64,000 nt of DNA from Psychrobacter maritimus (GTDB taxonomy: Bacteria; Pseudomonadota; Gammaproteobacteria; Pseudomonadales; Moraxellaceae). The stretch's first letter is position 1, and every line of letters starts with the position of its first letter. The notes under the pieces were generated by a model. The model made no database searches. It saw only the letters and a program-made list of their open reading frames with translations, and was not told where the DNA came from. Of this stretch, positions 60,991 to 64,000 are shown in pieces. The position numbers were made by a program, and so were the translations under genes. The stretch is from the NCBI RefSeq assembly GCF_904846345.1, contig NZ_CAJHAJ010000001.1, positions 496,001 to 560,000 of the forward strand, read 5' to 3'.

Positions 60991-61074
60991 TTGCATACCA
61001 CTAAACTATTGACTGGTTATTATTTAATATTGAAGACATAATAAAATTCTACTGTTACCCCTTAATAGGACTTT

Positions 61075-61830
61075 ATGATGCAAAAACCGCTACTCATCAT
61101 CGGCAATAAAAATTATTCGTCGTGGTCATTGCGAGCTTGGCTACTACTCAAGGCATTTAACATTGATTTTGATGAGCAACTGATTGAGCTGTTCCATCCA
61201 TCAGCGACAGCGATTCTTAATGATAATGCGCCAACCGGCAAAGTACCGGTTTTGGTTTATGGTCAAGACAACGATAATAACAGCGATAAAGTCACGGTCT
61301 GGGATACCTTAGCGATTACCATTCACGCCAATGACTATCTGACAGACTTAGATGTTTGGACAGGACTGAGTAAATTTCATACTAACAGCAATACCAGCAA
61401 CAGAATAAACAGCGCTTATTGCCAAAGCATTATTGCGGAGATGCACTCAGGTCTAATGGGCATTCGTAGTGAGATGCCGATGAACATTCGAGCTACCGCG
61501 AAAATACAACCAAGCGCTGCCTGTCTAAGTGATATCGCCCGTATAGAAAATATCTTTGCAGATTGTTTAAAAAATCGCTCAAAAGACAGCTACTTGTTTG
61601 GTGCATTCACAGCTGCCGATGCTTTTTTTGCACCTGTGGTTTTACGCTTGCAGACTTATGCGGAGGCCTCAGGCATACCATTGCAACCAATAACCAAACA
61701 GTATTGTGCAACGATGTTAAGCAATCTTCATCTACAAGCTTGGCAAGAAGCGGCACTCAATGAAACGCGCATTATTAAAGAAGATGAAGCAGGTGAATTA
61801 CTCTCGGTAGCTGGTGTATTAGCAGATTAA
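61075..61830 (+). CDS. Glutathione S-transferase family protein
   Basis: Thioredoxin-fold GST of 251 aa. The N-terminal domain starts LLIIGNKNYSSWSLRAWLLLKAFNIDFDEQLIEL, with the Ser-rich NYSSWSLR active-site loop of the zeta/YfcF-like group. APTGKVPVLVYG holds the cis-Pro, and WDTLAITIHANDYL matches the E/D-S-x-A-I segment. A helical C-terminal domain follows, ending in a polar stretch. An Asn-rich insert (HTNSNTSNRINSAY) replaces part of the linker. Two ATGs (61075, 61078) are possible. The reaction (isomerisation, conjugation or peroxide reduction) cannot be told. It has its own transcript after a terminator. Confidence 0.9.
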   Translation: MMQKPLLIIGNKNYSSWSLRAWLLLKAFNIDFDEQLIELFHPSATAILNDNAPTGKVPVLVYGQDNDNNSDKVTVWDTLAITIHANDYLTDLDVWTGLSKFHTNSNTSNRINSAYCQSIIAEMHSGLMGIRSEMPMNIRATAKIQPSAACLSDIARIENIFADCLKNRSKDSYLFGAFTAADAFFAPVVLRLQTYAEASGIPLQPITKQYCATMLSNLHLQAWQEAALNETRIIKEDEAGELLSVAGVLAD

Positions 61831-61993
61831 AACTACATCAAACGCAAAATCAAACGTTTGCTAAATTTTTAATAACGCTTAAGATGATAGAAACACAAGG
61901 ACTGTGATTTCTTTAGCAAGTTACTTTTAATACGCTTTCAATATGGTTTCAATAGGTCTTTGATACGCCTCTATATTTAACAAGGAATGTTTC

Positions 61994-62851
61994 ATGAGTA
62001 ATAATGCGTTGGCGCTATTGCCGCTAGCACTTGCCTATATTATGTTTACCTTAGGAACGGGGCTTAAGCCAAGTGATTTTAAGGTTATCGTTAATCACCC
62101 AAAAGCGTTTATTGTCGGCTTAATAAACCAAGTCATCTTTGTGCCTTTGGTTGCGTTAGCGGTCGTCTTAGTCATGTCGCCGCCACCTGCTATTGCCTTT
62201 GGTATCATGCTGATTAGCTTTTGCCCAGGCGGTGTGACCAGCAACATGCTCACCTACTATGCTAAAGGTAATGTGGCGCTGTCAGTGGCACTCACGGGCG
62301 TAGTGAGCCTGTTATCAGTGGTGACACTGCCTATCTTAATTACGCTAGCTTTTAATCACTTTATGCAAGATCAAGCAGGCTCTATCAGCGCACTAAAAAT
62401 CGGCGTGGTGATGTTTTTACTGACTACCTTACCTGTGACACTAGGTATGCTCGCGCGTTATAAATTTACTGACTTTATGGTACGTAGAAGCGGCATTCTA
62501 AATGGCTTAGCCAGTCTGTTTTTTGTCTTAATCGTCTTTGCTGCTATTGCAACCAACTGGCAATTACTACAAGAGCAACTGGCGTCTATTGGGTTTGAGT
62601 TGGTCTTTATCATTGTCATCTTGTTTGCGTTAAGTATTTTGACCTCTAAAGCCATGAAACTCAGCTGGTTTGATACCAAAACCATCTCGATAGAAACCAG
62701 TATTCAAAACAGCACAACTGCGATTACCTTGGCACCTATCATTATGGGTGTCAGCACATTACCGGTCATCGCCCTACCTGCTGCGGTATATGGTGTGTTG
62801 ATGTATGTGGTTGCGCTGCCCGTGATTGCGTTGATTCGGAATAAAAACTGA
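61994..62851 (+). CDS. Bile acid:sodium symporter (BASS) family transporter
   Basis: Multi-pass transporter (285 aa) of the BASS/SBF family. Family features are LAYIMFTLGTGLKPSDFKVIVNHPKAFIVGLINQVIFVPLVALA and MLISFCPGGVTSNMLTYYAKGNVALSVALTGVVSLLSVVTLP, the latter holding the SFCPGG-x-x-SN sodium-site motif, and QNSTTAITLAPIIMG in the second inverted half. Natural substrates of bacterial members are organic acids or sterols and are not known here. It is the last plus-strand gene and converges with ahpF. Confidence 0.92.
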   Translation: MSNNALALLPLALAYIMFTLGTGLKPSDFKVIVNHPKAFIVGLINQVIFVPLVALAVVLVMSPPPAIAFGIMLISFCPGGVTSNMLTYYAKGNVALSVALTGVVSLLSVVTLPILITLAFNHFMQDQAGSISALKIGVVMFLLTTLPVTLGMLARYKFTDFMVRRSGILNGLASLFFVLIVFAAIATNWQLLQEQLASIGFELVFIIVILFALSILTSKAMKLSWFDTKTISIETSIQNSTTAITLAPIIMGVSTLPVIALPAAVYGVLMYVVALPVIALIRNKN

Positions 62852-62863
62852 TTGTATAAGCAC

Positions 62864-62896
62864 AAAAAAAAGCCATCTCATTTGAGATGGCTTTTA
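62864..62896. terminator. Bidirectional terminator between the BASS and ahpF genes
   Basis: Stem AAAAGCCATCTCA/TGAGATGGCTTTT with a 2-base loop and long A/T runs; strongest in the minus direction for ahpF. Confidence 0.85.
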
Positions 62897-62920
62897 ACAC
62901 TAACGGTAGAGCTAAATAAC

Positions 62921-64000
62921 TTACTGCATAACCAAGTATTCAAACGCTGATAATGCGGCTTTTGAACCTTCGCCCATCGCAATATTAATCTGCTTAAATG
63001 GCACAGTGGTCACGTCACCACAGGCAAAGATGCCTTTGCGGTCGGTGCGGCAGCGTTCGTCAATCTCAATCTCACCAAAGCGGTTTAGATCAACAAAGCC
63101 TTTGACAAATTCAGTATTCGGCACCAAACCAATCTGCACAAACACTGCTGAAACATCAAGCTCTTTGGTTTCACTGCTGCTACGGTCTTGATAAACGATA
63201 GATGTCACTTTACCATCTTGCGCTTTAATCTCTTGAGTCGCCGCTCCAGTGATAAATTCAATATTGGCTTTTTCTTTGGCTTTATTAATCAATACCTGAT
63301 CCGCTTTTAGCTCATCGGCGAATTCAAGGACGGTTACATGGTTAACGATACCTGCCAAGTCTAGCGCCGCCTCGATACCTGAGTTACCGCCACCGATGAC
63401 AGAGATGTCTTTACCTTTAAAGAACGGACCATCACAGTGCGCGCAGTAAGCAACGCCTTTACCGATATTTTCATCTTCACCCGGGACACCAAGCTTACGC
63501 CACTGAGCACCCGTTGCCAAGATAATACTGCGTGTCTCAAACGTCTCGCCAGTATTTAGATGAATACGGTAGTTTTCAGCTTCAGTTTCGCTAATTTCTT
63601 TGACGCTGACATGCTCTTTAAGCGTAATATCATATTCGTGCAAATGCTTTTCAAAGTTCGCCGACAGCTCACTACCGGTCGTTAAAGGGACAGAGATTAA
63701 GTTCTCGATATCTTGCGTGTCTTTTACCTGCCCACCAATACGATCAGCGACCATAGTGACTTTTAAGCCTTTACGCGCGGTATAAATCGCCGCCGCCACG
63801 CCAGCAGGACCGGCTCCGATAATCGTCACATCTTGCTGCCCTAGCTGTTCAGCATCGTCATCAGCTTCGCTCAGTAAATCAGGAAATTGCTCTTGTAATT
63901 TTTCAATCAATTTAGCCGTATCAATCAGACCATTAGCAAACGGCTTACCATTTAAAAACACTGCTGGTACGCCTTGGATGTTATTAGCTTCTACTTGCTC
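62921..64000 (-). CDS. ahpF: Alkyl hydroperoxide reductase subunit F (N-terminus cut by window edge)
   Basis: Flavoprotein that passes NADH electrons to AhpC for peroxide removal. About 360 C-terminal residues are visible. The end of the thioredoxin-like N-terminal domain reads [19 protein letters not shown], followed by the FAD loop [21 protein letters not shown], the NADH loop [16 protein letters not shown], the redox pair [10 protein letters not shown] and the FAD-binding [16 protein letters not shown]. The frame continues to the window edge without a stop, so the gene starts right of 64000. A terminator lies 25 bases downstream of its stop codon. An ahpC partner would be expected near but is not in view. 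Confidence 0.96.
   Translation of the reverse strand, partial: EQVEANNIQGVPAVFLNGKPFANGLIDTAKLIEKLQEQFPDLLSEADDDAEQLGQQDVTIIGAGPAGVAAAIYTARKGLKVTMVADRIGGQVKDTQDIENLISVPLTTGSELSANFEKHLHEYDITLKEHVSVKEISETEAENYRIHLNTGETFETRSIILATGAQWRKLGVPGEDENIGKGVAYCAHCDGPFFKGKDISVIGGGNSGIEAALDLAGIVNHVTVLEFADELKADQVLINKAKEKANIEFITGAATQEIKAQDGKVTSIVYQDRSSSETKELDVSAVFVQIGLVPNTEFVKGFVDLNRFGEIEIDERCRTDRKGIFACGDVTTVPFKQINIAMGEGSKAALSAFEYLVMQ

Overview
The window is a stretch of Gram-negative gammaproteobacterial chromosome, most likely Psychrobacter (Moraxellaceae). This rests on the AT-leaning base composition, the gene content, the gene neighbourhoods (murG-murC-ddl-ftsQ-ftsA-ftsZ; ampD next to murJ; UPF0149 divergent from a coiled-coil gene and zapA) and the protein sequences. 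It holds about 62 protein genes, one tRNA-Gly(GCC), many clear intrinsic terminators, and no transposase, prophage, CRISPR array or rRNA. ftsZ (left) and ahpF (right) are cut by the window edges.

Layout. 1-7.3 kb: minus-strand division and cell-wall cluster (ftsZ, ftsA, ftsQ, ddl, murC, murG). 7.7-14.0 kb: gshB, pyrE, a Moraxellaceae-type hypothetical, an NAD(P)-binding epimerase-like protein and a DUF4105 outer-membrane-type protein. 14.2-20 kb (mostly plus): ampD, a small membrane protein, murJ, a lipoprotein, a GNAT enzyme and ribF. 20-27.3 kb: DUF2789, mdh, a degenerate RNase T2-like secreted protein, a soluble lytic transglycosylase and miaB. 27.4-32.6 kb: a DUF711 gene bracketed by imperfect direct repeats, a LysE exporter, argE, a deaminase and UPF0149. 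32.8-37.7 kb: coiled-coil protein, zapA, a small membrane protein, glyS-glyQ. 38-41.5 kb: PspC, NadR and PnuC (nicotinamide riboside salvage) and an Mpo1-like protein. 41.6-51.3 kb: nitroreductase, two pirins, DoxX, an FMN reductase, DUF1275, YceI, a LysR regulator and an MBL-SDR pair. 51.4-56.4 kb: an SDR with a duplicated cofactor loop, tRNA-Gly, an M48 lipoprotein protease, BolA, a SirB2-like protein, a lipoprotein and TrxC. 56.6-61 kb: a reactive-sulfur cluster (persulfide-dioxygenase-like MBL enzyme, ArsR sensor with an apparent CTG start, SulP transporter, two DUF442 proteins). 61-64 kb: GST, a bile-acid-symporter-family protein and AhpF.

How genes work together. The left end makes peptidoglycan precursors and the divisome, and ampD, murJ, the lytic transglycosylase and zapA add recycling, lipid II flipping, turnover and Z-ring support. 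NadR and PnuC form a nicotinamide riboside uptake-and-phosphorylation pair in which the adenylyltransferase half of NadR looks dead. The pirin and the doxX-reductase-DUF1275 operon carry near-identical LysR-type promoters (GTTCT-N7-AGAAC box about 65 bases upstream of the predicted start), and a LysR gene lies nearby. The reactive-sulfur genes form a compact divergently controlled locus.

Most striking signals: the two matched LysR-type promoters; the CTG-start persulfide-sensor gene; a NadR and an RNase T2 homologue that have lost catalytic motifs; an in-frame 24-bp duplication that doubles the glycine-rich NAD(P) loop of an SDR; direct repeats around the DUF711 gene; and at least 17 short (13-24 bp) tandem duplications, mostly between genes but also inside four genes and across the stop codon of a fifth.
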